Shown here piece after piece: positions 1 to 8,395 of a stretch of DNA of 33,925 bases. The stretch is from positions 1 to 33,925 of the forward strand of contig JAFZFN010000017.1 of the NCBI GenBank assembly GCA_017555875.1, read 5' to 3'. Below the pieces are notes generated by a model that was not told the DNA's origin, made no database searches, and saw nothing but the letters and a program-made list of their open reading frames with translations. This DNA comes from Bacteroidaceae bacterium. Its GTDB lineage: Bacteria > Bacteroidota > Bacteroidia > Bacteroidales > Bacteroidaceae. Position 1 is the stretch's first letter; every line of letters starts with the position of its first letter. The position numbers were made by a program, and so were the translations under genes.

Positions 1-455
1 TAGGGCACAAACGAGGGACAAAGTTGTTTCTCAAAATAGCAAAGAAACGAGTAATAAACCACTATGAAATACAAATATCACAATGCTGAATATATGTACA
101 TATTGGAGGTTTTCATGTTTGTTGATAGAGATTGTAAGCGATTTACAGTAAAAAAGGGCTTTATTGCATTATAAATCTGTGCACAGACCCTAAATTTCGT
201 CGCATATACGTATCAAACTAGTAAAAACTATCGAAAATTGAACGGAAAATATGTAAAAAGCCCGAATTTTTCGATTAAAATTCAGGCTTTACATTTTCCA
301 GGATGGAAAATTTATTGTACGTCTTCAATTTTTAGATTCAATAGTGCAATATTCTATAATTCAACAAGTTACAATCTACTTGCAAATCGAAAAAATGCCA
401 ATTTTTACACGTAAAAATATGTCGTAATATATTGTGTATCAATGCATTGCAAGCG
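1..455. other. AT-rich intergenic stretch, no gene
   Basis: I find no convincing reading frame or RNA gene in this AT-rich 455-base stretch downstream of mnmE. Its only clear structure is a pair of adjacent inverted repeats at 257-290 and 294-310. Anything left of base 1 cannot be judged. Confidence 0.6.
257..310. terminator. Two adjacent hairpins, possible terminator
   Basis: Arms at 257-270 and 277-290 pair over 14 bp with one mismatch around a 6-nt loop. Immediately after, TTTTCCA (294-300) and TGGAAAA (304-310) pair perfectly around 3 nt. The arms are flanked by A/T runs, which would suit a bidirectional terminator. The distance from the mnmE stop (about 150 nt) makes it uncertain which gene it serves. 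Confidence 0.4.
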
Positions 456-1856
456 TTACTTTCCGATGCAGAAGTGTTTGAAGATGTTTTGAAGTACGGA
501 GTCGGTGGATACTTCGCCTACGATGTCGGAGAGGTGGTGGATGCATTCGCGGAGGTCTTGTGATACGAAGTCGCCTGAGAGGTTCATGGCGAGGCCGTCT
601 TGCACGCGGCGGATAGCGTCGAGGGCGTGGGTGAGGGCTTCGTAGTGGCGGGCGTTGGTAACGATGACATCGCTCTGCGAGATGTCGGGTAGGGCAGCGG
701 CTTCTACCAGATGGTTCTCGAGGGTATTAAGACCAATGCGGCTCTTGGCGGAAATGAAGAGCTTGGGGGCATCGATATGGGCATAGGCTTGCTCCAATGC
801 GGTACGCTCCTCGGACGATATTTGGTCGCACTTGTTGAAGAGGAGGAGGAGGGGCTTGTCTTTGATTAATTCTGAATTTTGAATTCTGAATTCTGAATTA
901 GTTTCATTTGCGATGCAGGCGTCAATCATCCAGAGGACGATGGAGGCTTGTTGCATCTTTTGATAGGTGCGCTCTATGCCGATACTCTCCACCACATCGG
1001 TGGTTTGGCGTATGCCGGCGGTGTCGATGAAGCGGAAGGTGATGCCATGGAGGTTGACGGTGTCTTCGATGACATCGCGTGTGGTGCCATGGATATCGCT
1101 TACGATGGCGCGCTCTTCGCCTACGAGGGCGTTGAGCAGGGTTGACTTGCCCACATTGGTTTCGCCGATAATGGCTACGGGAACACCGTTTTTGATGGCA
1201 TTGCCCACATTGAAGGAGTGGGTGAGGCGGGCGATGACGCGCTCGATGTCGTTGGCTATCTGTGATAGTTCGCTACGGTCGGCAAACTCGAGCTCCTCGT
1301 GGTCGCTGAAGTCTAGTTCGAGCTCCATCAGCGAGGTGAGATGCAAAAGCTTGTCGCGCAAGGCTGAGAGCTCTTGGCTAAATCCTCCGCGCAATTGGCT
1401 CAAGGCCAAGCGGTGTGTGGCGGCCGAGGTAGAGGCGATGAGGTCGGCTACGGCTTCGGCCTGGCTGAGGTCCATCTTGCCATTGAGGAAGGCCCGCTGG
1501 GTGTATTCGCCCGGTGCGGCCAAGCGGCAGCCACTATCGATGAGCAAGCGTAGGGCCTGCTGGAGGATATAGGACGAGCCGTGGCACGAGATCTCTACCG
1601 AGTCTTCGCCCGTATAGGAGTGGGGAGCACGGAAGAGGGTGATGAGTACCTCGTCGAGCATAGCACCGTCAGTGCCAATGAGGTGTCCGAAGATGGCTGT
1701 GCGTGCCTTACGTTCAGTGAGTGGTGCACCTTGTATGGGACGGAAATGCTTACTGGTGATGCTAATGGCATCGGGACCGCTGACGCGGATGACGCCGATG
1801 GCTCCGCCCTGGGCGGTGGCAATGGCGCAGATGGTATCTTGAGTATGGGTGTTCAT
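456..1856 (-). CDS. mnmE: tRNA uridine-5-carboxymethylaminomethyl modification GTPase MnmE
   Basis: MnmE works with MnmG to install the (carboxymethyl)aminomethyl group on U34 of tRNAs that read split codon boxes. Visible features are an N-terminal formyl-THF-binding domain, a central helical domain and an inserted G domain: G1 GETNVGKST near residue 233, G2 GTTRDV near 259, G3 DTAGIR near 280, G4 NKCD near 343. The C-terminus is the family hallmark FCIGK with its essential Cys. The length (466 aa) is near the usual 450-460. I prefer the ATG at 1856, which gives MNTHTQDTICAIATA; another ATG lies two codons upstream at 1862. Oddity: residues about 321-332, between G3 and G4, include NSEFRIQNSEL, encoded by a tandem 7-bp repeat at 866-900. 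G1 has Thr where most MnmE proteins have Pro. The gene is divergent from the radical SAM unit. Confidence 0.97.
   Translation of the reverse strand: MNTHTQDTICAIATAQGGAIGVIRVSGPDAISITSKHFRPIQGAPLTERKARTAIFGHLIGTDGAMLDEVLITLFRAPHSYTGEDSVEISCHGSSYILQQALRLLIDSGCRLAAPGEYTQRAFLNGKMDLSQAEAVADLIASTSAATHRLALSQLRGGFSQELSALRDKLLHLTSLMELELDFSDHEELEFADRSELSQIANDIERVIARLTHSFNVGNAIKNGVPVAIIGETNVGKSTLLNALVGEERAIVSDIHGTTRDVIEDTVNLHGITFRFIDTAGIRQTTDVVESIGIERTYQKMQQASIVLWMIDACIANETNSEFRIQNSELIKDKPLLLLFNKCDQISSEERTALEQAYAHIDAPKLFISAKSRIGLNTLENHLVEAAALPDISQSDVIVTNARHYEALTHALDAIRRVQDGLAMNLSGDFVSQDLRECIHHLSDIVGEVSTDSVLQNIFKHFCIGK
866..900. repeat. Five tandem 7-bp repeats inside mnmE
   Basis: Five consecutive heptamers fit the consensus T(G/T)AATTN and fill exactly 35 bp. 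They lie in the mnmE reading frame and encode the peptide NSEFRIQNSEL between the G3 and G4 motifs. Arrays of the same unit family occur at 26504-26545 and 27461-27495. The array is read directly from the sequence; its origin as an expanded short repeat is inferred. Confidence 0.85.
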
Positions 1857-1885
1857 GAACATCTCTTGTTTTTACAGAAACTATA

Positions 1886-1893
1886 CAAACTTA
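1886..1893 (-). promoter_or_regulatory. Candidate mnmE promoter -7 box
   Basis: On the minus strand this reads TAAGTTTG, a match to the Bacteroidetes TAnnTTTG box, 30 bp upstream of the chosen mnmE start. I see no TTG at the expected -33 spacing. A 16-bp block including this box is repeated exactly before hisB at 31112-31127. Confidence 0.4.
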
Positions 1894-1947
1894 CGGAAAA
1901 ATTTTGATAAATGGAGTGATGTGGGCAGAGAAACGGGATATTTTTTG

Positions 1948-1955
1948 TATTTTTG
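1948..1955 (+). promoter_or_regulatory. Candidate promoter -7 box for the glucosaminidase gene
   Basis: TATTTTTG matches TAnnTTTG and would start transcription near 1961, about 27 nt before the ATG at 1988. No clear -33 TTTG is seen, so the call rests on one box and its position. Confidence 0.4.
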
Positions 1956-1987
1956 TCGGGATTATTAAGAACAAAGGCAATATATAG

Positions 1988-2851
1988 ATGAGAAAAACTA
2001 TAGTGCTCTTCGCACTCACAATGGCGACCACTCTATTGGGACAGACGAACGACCACGTGGCCTACATTGACCAATACAAGGATATCGCTATTGAACAGAT
2101 GCGCAAGTATCATATTCCGGCAAGTATCACCTTGGCACAAGGACTATTGGAATCGGGGGCAGGCAAGAGCGAGCTAGCAAGCAAATCAAACAATCACTTT
2201 GGCATCAAATGTCACGCATGGGATGGCAAGCGCACCTATCACGATGATGATGAGGAGGATGAATGTTTTCGTGTATACAAAAGTGCGAAGGACTCATACG
2301 AGGACCACTCGATATTTTTGTCTACGGGAGCGAGATATGCCTTTCTGTTCCAATATGCCGTGACCGACTACGTGAATTGGGCTCACGGGCTCAAGCGTGC
2401 CGGATATGCCACAAGCCCGACATATGCCGACAAGTTGATTGAGATCATCGAACGCTATGATTTAGACCGATTTGACCAAGAGCAGGGAACCAAGTCGCGC
2501 TATCTAGGGCCACACACTCCCTACATTGCCAACGACATCGTGTATATCGTGGCACGTCAGGGTGACACGATGCTCTCCATAGCCGAAGAGTTTGGCATAT
2601 CAAAACGTAAGCTCATTGCATATAATGATCTGTACCGAGGATACGTACCCGTGAAGGGAGATATCATCTACCTCGCCCGCAAGCACCGCAAAGCACAAAA
2701 GCCACACACACAACATGTCGTGACCGACGGGGAGAGCATGTACATGATATCACAAATGTATGGCATTCGCCTCAACCGACTATATAAGATGAACGATGCT
2801 ACCCCCGACACCTATGCTCCCATGATAGGCGACGTGGTGAAACTAAGATAA
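1988..2851 (+). CDS. Secreted glucosaminidase with two LysM domains
   Basis: Probable peptidoglycan N-acetylglucosaminidase (FlgJ/LytG-type, GH73-like) acting in the periplasm or at the cell surface. A signal peptide covers about residues 1-19 (cleavage near LLGQT). The glucosaminidase domain spans about 30-160; it starts with ASITLAQGLLESGAGKSELA, where Glu55 is the likely catalytic acid, and contains the typical SNNHFGIKC block. Two LysM repeats follow, at about 183-230 and 241-287, and should bind glycan strands. The domain order is standard for Bacteroidetes cell-wall hydrolases. The stop is 6 nt from the next start, so it is probably co-transcribed with the radical SAM gene. Hydrolase class is confident; substrate and role (septation, turnover) are inferred. 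Confidence 0.92.
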   Translation: MRKTIVLFALTMATTLLGQTNDHVAYIDQYKDIAIEQMRKYHIPASITLAQGLLESGAGKSELASKSNNHFGIKCHAWDGKRTYHDDDEEDECFRVYKSAKDSYEDHSIFLSTGARYAFLFQYAVTDYVNWAHGLKRAGYATSPTYADKLIEIIERYDLDRFDQEQGTKSRYLGPHTPYIANDIVYIVARQGDTMLSIAEEFGISKRKLIAYNDLYRGYVPVKGDIIYLARKHRKAQKPHTQHVVTDGESMYMISQMYGIRLNRLYKMNDATPDTYAPMIGDVVKLR

Positions 2852-2857
2852 ACACCC

Positions 2858-3817
2858 ATGCCGAGCGCACGAAGACCTTACTACGACTTTGCCACCTTCC
2901 TCGCACAATATTTCGAGGGAAAGGTGCAGAAGATATCCATCCACGCTGGATTCACCTGCCCAAATAGAGACGGCTCGAAAGGCACGGGGGGATGCACGTA
3001 TTGTAATAACCAAACCTTTAATCCTGAGTATTGTAACCCACACCTAGGTATACGATGCCAACTCGAAGATGGCATCGGCTTCTTCGCACGCAAATACCCC
3101 ACAATGCGCTACCTAGCCTACTTTCAAGCCTACACCAACACGTATGGCGAATTGGAACAGCTCAAGGCTATGTATGAAGAGGCACTCTCGGTGGATGGTG
3201 TAGTGGGAATCGTCATTGGCACACGCCCCGACTGCATGCCCGACACATTGCTTGACTACATCGAAGAACTCTCACACCGGACATTCGTCATGGTGGAATA
3301 TGGCATCGAAAGCGCCAATGATGACACGCTCAAACGTATTAACCGCGGACACGACTTTGCCACAGCCATCGATGCCATACGCCGCACACATGAGCGAGGC
3401 ATACTCGTGGGAGGACACCTTATCCTAGGACTCCCTAGAGAGGACCATGACGAGTTGATGCGCCAAGCAGAAGACATCGCTACCCTACCCTTAGACATGG
3501 TGAAGCTACACCAACTACAACTCATCCGTGGCACACGCATGGCACGCGAACATGAGCAATGCCCCGAAGAATTCCATCTCTATACAGTGGACGAATACAT
3601 CGACCTAGCCATCGACTACATCGAGCGCTTACCCGATACAATGGTAGTGGAGCGATTCATATCACAATCACCACGCACTCTACTCATTGCTCCCGATTGG
3701 GGCATGAAGAACTATCAGTTCGTTGACCGCCTGCGACGCCGCATGCAAGAGCGCAACACATGGCAAGGAAAACTTTATAATTCCCAGAGCAATAGGCTAA
3801 GAAGGAGTCATGAGTAA
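2858..3817 (+). CDS. TIGR01212/YtqA family radical SAM protein (possible MnmL)
   Basis: A radical SAM enzyme of the COG1242/YhcC-YtqA family. The unusual cluster motif is visible as GFTCPNRDG followed by GGCTYCNN, giving Cys34, Cys46 and Cys49 (CX11CX2C) instead of the common CX3CX2C. Further family blocks are YFQAYTNTYG, GTRPDCMPD and LILGLPRED. The 319-aa length fits the family. It starts 6 nt after the LysM gene. As I recall, B. subtilis YtqA was proposed as MnmL, which converts cmnm5U34 to nm5U34 in tRNA; the nearby divergent mnmE fits such a role. The family assignment is firm, the tRNA role is inference. Confidence 0.9.
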   Translation: MPSARRPYYDFATFLAQYFEGKVQKISIHAGFTCPNRDGSKGTGGCTYCNNQTFNPEYCNPHLGIRCQLEDGIGFFARKYPTMRYLAYFQAYTNTYGELEQLKAMYEEALSVDGVVGIVIGTRPDCMPDTLLDYIEELSHRTFVMVEYGIESANDDTLKRINRGHDFATAIDAIRRTHERGILVGGHLILGLPREDHDELMRQAEDIATLPLDMVKLHQLQLIRGTRMAREHEQCPEEFHLYTVDEYIDLAIDYIERLPDTMVVERFISQSPRTLLIAPDWGMKNYQFVDRLRRRMQERNTWQGKLYNSQSNRLRRSHE

Positions 3818-3860
3818 AAAAACGTAAACTCACGACTATAAAAAATTATTGTCATACTAA

Positions 3861-3898
3861 AAAAAAGAGAGTTACCCGGCCGGGTAACTCTCTTTTTT
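3861..3898. terminator. Bidirectional terminator, 38-bp perfect palindrome
   Basis: Two 19-bp arms, 3861-3879 and 3880-3898, are perfect reverse complements. The GC core CCCGGCCGGG is flanked by A6 on one side and T6 on the other, so each strand yields a strong hairpin followed by a U tract. It lies between the convergent radical SAM gene and M16 peptidase gene and should end both transcripts. Confidence 0.92.
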
Positions 3899-3916
3899 AG
3901 CATGGCTCAATATGCA

Positions 3917-6724
3917 TTATTCAACGCCAACCATAGACACCTCAATGCTGTTGCCTTGCTTGAGAAGGCTCTTAACAAACTTCTTGAGGTCTTCGGTGGT
4001 GATGCTGTTGAGGGTCTTCTCATAGTCCTTAGAACCATCAAAGCCATCGATGGCATAGTTCTGCATGAGGTTAGCCCAATATGAGTTCTCCTTGAGGTTC
4101 TCGTTGTACTTCTTCAACATATAGTCGCGCACCTTGTCGAGGTCTTGCTGGCGAGGACCTTCCTCAGCGAACTTATGCAAGAGGTCTACGGCCATACCAG
4201 TGAGCTTCTCACGGAGCTCGGGAGAGGTCTGGAACATTACCAACAAACGGAATGACTCATTGGGAACCTTGGTGATGCTACCACTGGTACCTACACCATA
4301 GGTGCCACCCTCCTTCTCACGAATCTCTTCGGTGTAGATAATGTCGAGAATCTGGTCGGTGAGGCTCATCATGATGAGGTTCTTGAGGTTGTACTTCACC
4401 TTACCGCTATATACGAGGTATACAGTAGCTGAGGGAGTAGCCATCTGCTTCTCAAACACATTCTTGATTTCACCCTTCTGGATATCAAGATTAGCATCTA
4501 CATACTTTTCCTTCTTGCCACCTGCGGGCAGACCACCGATATACTTCTCGATAAGGGGGATAGCCACGGCCTCGTCGATGGCACCGGTGAAGATGAATGA
4601 GAAGTCAGCAGCATTAGCAAAGCGCTCCTTATAGATCTCAAGGATGCGTGCATCGTCAATCTTCTCCACATCGGCAGCCTTCATGTTGATGGCACGGGGA
4701 TGGTTATTGTAGAGTTCCTTTACGATAGTGTCGCCCAACGCAGTCTGAGGATCGAGTTCCTGGTTCTCGAGCATAGCTTTCTGCTTGTTCTTGAATGAAG
4801 CGAATGCTTCGGCATCGAGGCGAGGTGCGGTGAACTGGAGGTAGGTGAGCTGCATGAGAGTCTCGAAGTCCTTCGGTGTGGTGCTACCAATAAGACCTTC
4901 TCTATACATATCAACATGAGGTGCTACATGGGCCTTCTTACCTGCGAGCACTTTCTGCAGGTCGGTAGTATTGAAATTGCCAATACCATTGTTCTCAATT
5001 ACATCAACCACTTGGCTGAGGTTGATAGTTTCGCTCTCATCATAGAGTGCCTGACCACCCTTACTGATAGCGCGCATCATAATCTGGTCGGCCTTGAAAT
5101 CAGTGCTCTTGAGGTATACGGTAGCACCATTAGAAAGGGTGAGCTGCTTGTAGCCATACTTAGCAGCCTTAACCTTCACTACCTTGCCACCTACGGGCTC
5201 CTCAGCAATGAGGGGCTCATCAGACACCTTATCTTCATAAGCGGTGATATCCTCGGCTGCTACTGAAGCGAGCAACTGGGCAATCTCTGCATCGGTAGGA
5301 TGAGTCAAACCCTCCTTCTCGGGGAGCATAGCCATTACTACAAGGTTAGAGTCGCTCATGAGGCTCTGCACGTAACCATTCACGAGGTCAACGGGCAACA
5401 TAGGAGCATACTGGCTCATGATGGCATACTCATTCTCGATGCCGGGGATGGGCTCATTGTCGATGAAGTGACGCACATACTCCTTACAGTAGCGCTGGCT
5501 CTTTACCTTGGCACGCTCGTTGTAGGCGCTCTCCAAATTGGTGAGGTATTCGGCACGAGCACGCACATACTCTGACTCGGTGAAGCCGTGGCGCTGAGCA
5601 CGCAACATCTCGCGATAGAGCACAGCCAAAGACTCCTTCACCTGACCCTCCTTGGGGATGATGGCACCATTCACGGCACCCTTGGTCTTGGCAAGGAAGA
5701 ACTCGTCATCACTGATGAAGCCCTCTACAAAGGGTGCTTCAGGATTCATAGCAAGCTCACCCATACGGCTACGCATCATCTGTGAGAACATAGCCTTGGC
5801 ATAGTCGATGATGAGGTAGTTCATATCGCTCTTGAACTCAGCGGGAATAGCCTCATGCTTAGCAAAGAGGTATATGATGCCATACTGCTGCTCCTTGTCC
5901 TGAGCGATAGCGATGATTGGCTCCTTATTGTCGGCAATGGGATAGTATACACGCTCGGCAGGATTCTCGGGCATGCTGAGGTCAGCAAAGATATCCTTAA
6001 TCTTAGCTTCAATCTCGTCTACGTTGACATCACCAACGACCACAACAGCCTGTTGGTCGGGACGGTACCACTTCTCATAGTAGGCGCGAAGAGCTGAGTA
6101 GGGGAAGTTGTCGATAACCTCCATAGTACCGATAGGCCAACGTTCGCCATAACGGTTACCGGGGTACATCTCGAGTGACACAGCCTCCATCATACGCTGC
6201 TGTGCAGTGTTGCGCTGGCGCCACTCCTCGTGGATAACACCACGCTCTTTGTCGATATCCTCGTCCTCAAGCAAGAGACCGCCTGCCCAATCGTGGAGGA
6301 TCCACAAGCATGAGTCGATGGCACCAGCCACACTCATAGGCACGTTGTCGATGTTGTAGACGGTCTCGTCGATAGAGGTGTAGGCATTGAGGTCGCCACC
6401 GAACTTAACGCCGATGCTCTCAAGGTACTTCACCACACCGTTGCCGGGGAACTTCTCTGTACCATTGAAGCACATGTGCTCAAGGAAGTGAGCCAAACCA
6501 CGCTGGTCATCCTCCTCAAGTACAGAACCCACCTTCTGCGCAATGTAGAAGTTGGCCTGTCCCTCGGGATAGTTATTATGACGGATGTAGTAGGTCAATC
6601 CGTTCTCCAATTTACCCACACGGACATTCGGGTCCATGGGGATGGGCGGCATCTGCTGAGCAAATGTCGTCAAGGCGCATGCTACAAACACGAGCATTGC
6701 CATGAATCTTTTCATCAGTTTCAT
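3917..6724 (-). CDS. M16 family zinc metallopeptidase (pitrilysin/PqqL-like), secreted
   Basis: Large two-repeat M16 peptidase, predicted periplasmic. Using the ATG at 6724 the protein begins MKLMKRFMAMLVFVACALTTFAQQ, a good signal peptide; an upstream in-frame extension to 6772 would bury it, and an ATG at 6715 is also possible. The inverted zinc motif HXXEH is seen as LAHFLEHMCF (His79, Glu82, His83), with the distal Glu region ERGVIHEEWR about 80 residues later. The C-terminal half (from about residue 520) is a second M16-type repeat without the motif. At 935 aa it matches the long single-chain Bacteroidetes M16 proteins. It is monocistronic: it ends at the shared palindrome and faces the mannosidase operon divergently. 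Substrate is unknown. Confidence 0.93.
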   Translation of the reverse strand: MKLMKRFMAMLVFVACALTTFAQQMPPIPMDPNVRVGKLENGLTYYIRHNNYPEGQANFYIAQKVGSVLEEDDQRGLAHFLEHMCFNGTEKFPGNGVVKYLESIGVKFGGDLNAYTSIDETVYNIDNVPMSVAGAIDSCLWILHDWAGGLLLEDEDIDKERGVIHEEWRQRNTAQQRMMEAVSLEMYPGNRYGERWPIGTMEVIDNFPYSALRAYYEKWYRPDQQAVVVVGDVNVDEIEAKIKDIFADLSMPENPAERVYYPIADNKEPIIAIAQDKEQQYGIIYLFAKHEAIPAEFKSDMNYLIIDYAKAMFSQMMRSRMGELAMNPEAPFVEGFISDDEFFLAKTKGAVNGAIIPKEGQVKESLAVLYREMLRAQRHGFTESEYVRARAEYLTNLESAYNERAKVKSQRYCKEYVRHFIDNEPIPGIENEYAIMSQYAPMLPVDLVNGYVQSLMSDSNLVVMAMLPEKEGLTHPTDAEIAQLLASVAAEDITAYEDKVSDEPLIAEEPVGGKVVKVKAAKYGYKQLTLSNGATVYLKSTDFKADQIMMRAISKGGQALYDESETINLSQVVDVIENNGIGNFNTTDLQKVLAGKKAHVAPHVDMYREGLIGSTTPKDFETLMQLTYLQFTAPRLDAEAFASFKNKQKAMLENQELDPQTALGDTIVKELYNNHPRAINMKAADVEKIDDARILEIYKERFANAADFSFIFTGAIDEAVAIPLIEKYIGGLPAGGKKEKYVDANLDIQKGEIKNVFEKQMATPSATVYLVYSGKVKYNLKNLIMMSLTDQILDIIYTEEIREKEGGTYGVGTSGSITKVPNESFRLLVMFQTSPELREKLTGMAVDLLHKFAEEGPRQQDLDKVRDYMLKKYNENLKENSYWANLMQNYAIDGFDGSKDYEKTLNSITTEDLKKFVKSLLKQGNSIEVSMVGVE

Positions 6725-6898
6725 TGTCGTTTTGCTTAATAATATGAATAATTCTCTATCTTTTTGACGCAAGATACCAGTAAAAAACTACGTATATCTC
6801 GCAAATCTGTGCAAAATTAGCAAAATTTGTATGAAACGAATACGAAATCACGTTTTTTTATTGAAAACACGAGCGGTTTCTTTGTCAAACATTTTGGA

Positions 6899-6955
6899 AG
6901 GCTTGAAAAAAATTTATCTAGAGCTCGAAAAAAAATTGTCACAGGCTTGAAAAAA
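6899..6955 (+). promoter_or_regulatory. Three direct repeats at 22-bp spacing (candidate operator)
   Basis: The motif (G)GCTYGAAAAAA occurs three times, with its CTYGA core starting at 6902, 6924 and 6946, exactly 22 bp apart. The middle copy reads CTCGA, the outer two CTTGA. That spacing is about two helical turns, so the sites face the same side. They end about 40 bp upstream of the promoter-like -33 box of the mannosidase operon, where an activator could bind. A/T-rich bias could explain the A runs but not the repeated core and its phase. Confidence 0.6.
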
Positions 6956-6996
6956 CGCAAATTAGGGACGCGACGAGTGAAAACTTAGAGCCGAGG

Positions 6997-7028
6997 TTTG
7001 GATATCAAAAATATTACAATTAATTTTA
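6997..7028 (+). promoter_or_regulatory. Candidate promoter of the mannosidase operon
   Basis: TTTG (6997-7000), 20 bp, then TAATTTTA (7021-7028), which differs from TAnnTTTG only at its last base. Spacing is right for a Bacteroidetes promoter and predicts a start near 7035, about 28 nt before the ATG at 7063. Confidence 0.45.
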
Positions 7029-7062
7029 CAACATAAAACAAAAATTGTATACAAGGAACACG

Positions 7063-8391
7063 ATGAAACGACATATACTTACTGCACTGATTGCCTCTAC
7101 GTTCCTGTTCACAGGATGCAATGGATGCTCATCACATAAAGCACAACACCCCGACACGACACAATTCATCACGACAGAGGGGACAAAGCTGCTCAAGCAG
7201 GGAAAGCCCTACCACTTCGTAGGATGCAACATGTGGTATGCCTCCATATTGGGTTCGACGGGAATGGGAGGTGACCGTGAGCGCCTCTGCAGAGAGCTCG
7301 ACATGCTCAAGGAACTGGGAGTGACCAACGTACGTATACTCTCAGGCCCCGATGCGGGCAGCGACCTCGCCAACCCCGCCAAGCCCTACCTGCAGGTTGC
7401 CCCTGGAGTGCTCAATGACACCATCCTAGAGGGACTGGACTACACCCTTGCAGAACTTGAGAGACGAGACATGGAGGCCGTCATATACCTCAACAATGCG
7501 TGGGACTGGAGCGGAGGATATGGATTCTATCTCAAGGAGTGCGGGTATGGCGACTCGCCCAATGCCAACATCGAAGGGGGATATGACCGTTACGTGGATT
7601 ACTGCTCCGATTTCTCGCGCGACACAGTGGCACAACAACTCTACTACAGATACATCGAACAAATCGTGTCGCGCCGCAACACCATTACGGGCCGTCCCTA
7701 TAGCGAAGAGCCCTCCATCATGGCCTGGCAGCTATGCAATGAGCCTCGCCCCTTTGCCAAGGACAACAAGGAGCAATTTGCACAATGGATAGCCCATTCG
7801 GCCGCACTCATCAAACAGCTCGACCCCAACCATTTGGTATCAACCGGTAGCGAAGGGAGCGTGGGATGTGAAGGAGACATGGAACTGTTTGAACGCATAC
7901 ATCAGGACCCGAACATCGACTATCTCACCATACACATTTGGCCTGTAAACTGGGGATGGGCCTCGCGCACCACCCCAGACGAAGATATCGAGAAGGCTTG
8001 TCATAAGAGCAGCCAATACATTGCCCTACACACCGACATGGCCCTACAACTGGGCAAGCCTATGGTGATTGAGGAGTTTGGCTTCTCGCGCCGAGGCAAC
8101 CAAGCTGGCATAGGTGTCCCGACAGAGAGTCGTGATGCATTCTACCACCATATCTTCGACGAAGTGACACACAGCATCGAGAGTGGCGGCCCCATTGCAG
8201 GTAGCAACTTCTGGGGTTGGAGCGGCACAGGACGCCCTAGCGACCGTGAATGGAAGGCGGGAGATGACTACTTGTGTGACCCACCACACGAGCCGCAAGG
8301 ATGGTACTCAGTGTTTGATTGCGACACTACGACAATAGAAACAATCCGATATGCCGCGGAAAGCATACAGCATATCAGCAAGCCTCAATAG
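7063..8391 (+). CDS. GH5 family beta-mannanase/beta-mannosidase lipoprotein
   Basis: Predicted surface or periplasmic lipoprotein hydrolase of beta-1,4-mannosidic links. The ATG at 7063 gives a lipoprotein signal ending FLFTGC (Cys19); an upstream TTG at 7045 would only lengthen the n-region. GH5 clan-A features are RILSG near residue 91, the acid/base Glu227 in AWQLCNEPRP and the nucleophile Glu338 in VIEEFGF, with HIWPVNWGW between. The overall pattern resembles mannan-active GH5 (subfamily 7 or the exo-acting N-glycan-core subfamily 18); I cannot decide between them by eye. The stop is 4 nt from the next start, and the two following genes are alpha-mannosidases, which supports a mannoside substrate. 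Confidence 0.85.
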   Translation: MKRHILTALIASTFLFTGCNGCSSHKAQHPDTTQFITTEGTKLLKQGKPYHFVGCNMWYASILGSTGMGGDRERLCRELDMLKELGVTNVRILSGPDAGSDLANPAKPYLQVAPGVLNDTILEGLDYTLAELERRDMEAVIYLNNAWDWSGGYGFYLKECGYGDSPNANIEGGYDRYVDYCSDFSRDTVAQQLYYRYIEQIVSRRNTITGRPYSEEPSIMAWQLCNEPRPFAKDNKEQFAQWIAHSAALIKQLDPNHLVSTGSEGSVGCEGDMELFERIHQDPNIDYLTIHIWPVNWGWASRTTPDEDIEKACHKSSQYIALHTDMALQLGKPMVIEEFGFSRRGNQAGIGVPTESRDAFYHHIFDEVTHSIESGGPIAGSNFWGWSGTGRPSDREWKAGDDYLCDPPHEPQGWYSVFDCDTTTIETIRYAAESIQHISKPQ

Positions 8392-8395
8392 CCTC

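Larger units (their letters stand above)
6725..7062. other. Divergent regulatory region, M16 peptidase / mannosidase operon
   Basis: 338 bp without a gene between two divergent transcripts. It is strongly A/T-rich and holds three phased direct repeats (6899-6955) and a promoter-like pair (6997-7028) for the mannosidase operon. On the minus strand TAATTTTG at 6812-6819 matches TAnnTTTG and could serve the peptidase gene, but no -33 box is evident. Confidence 0.6.

Noticed and set aside
3902-4084. Plus-strand frame of 60 codons beyond the palindromic terminator
   Set aside because: It lies antisense over the end of the M16 peptidase gene and starts right after a terminator.
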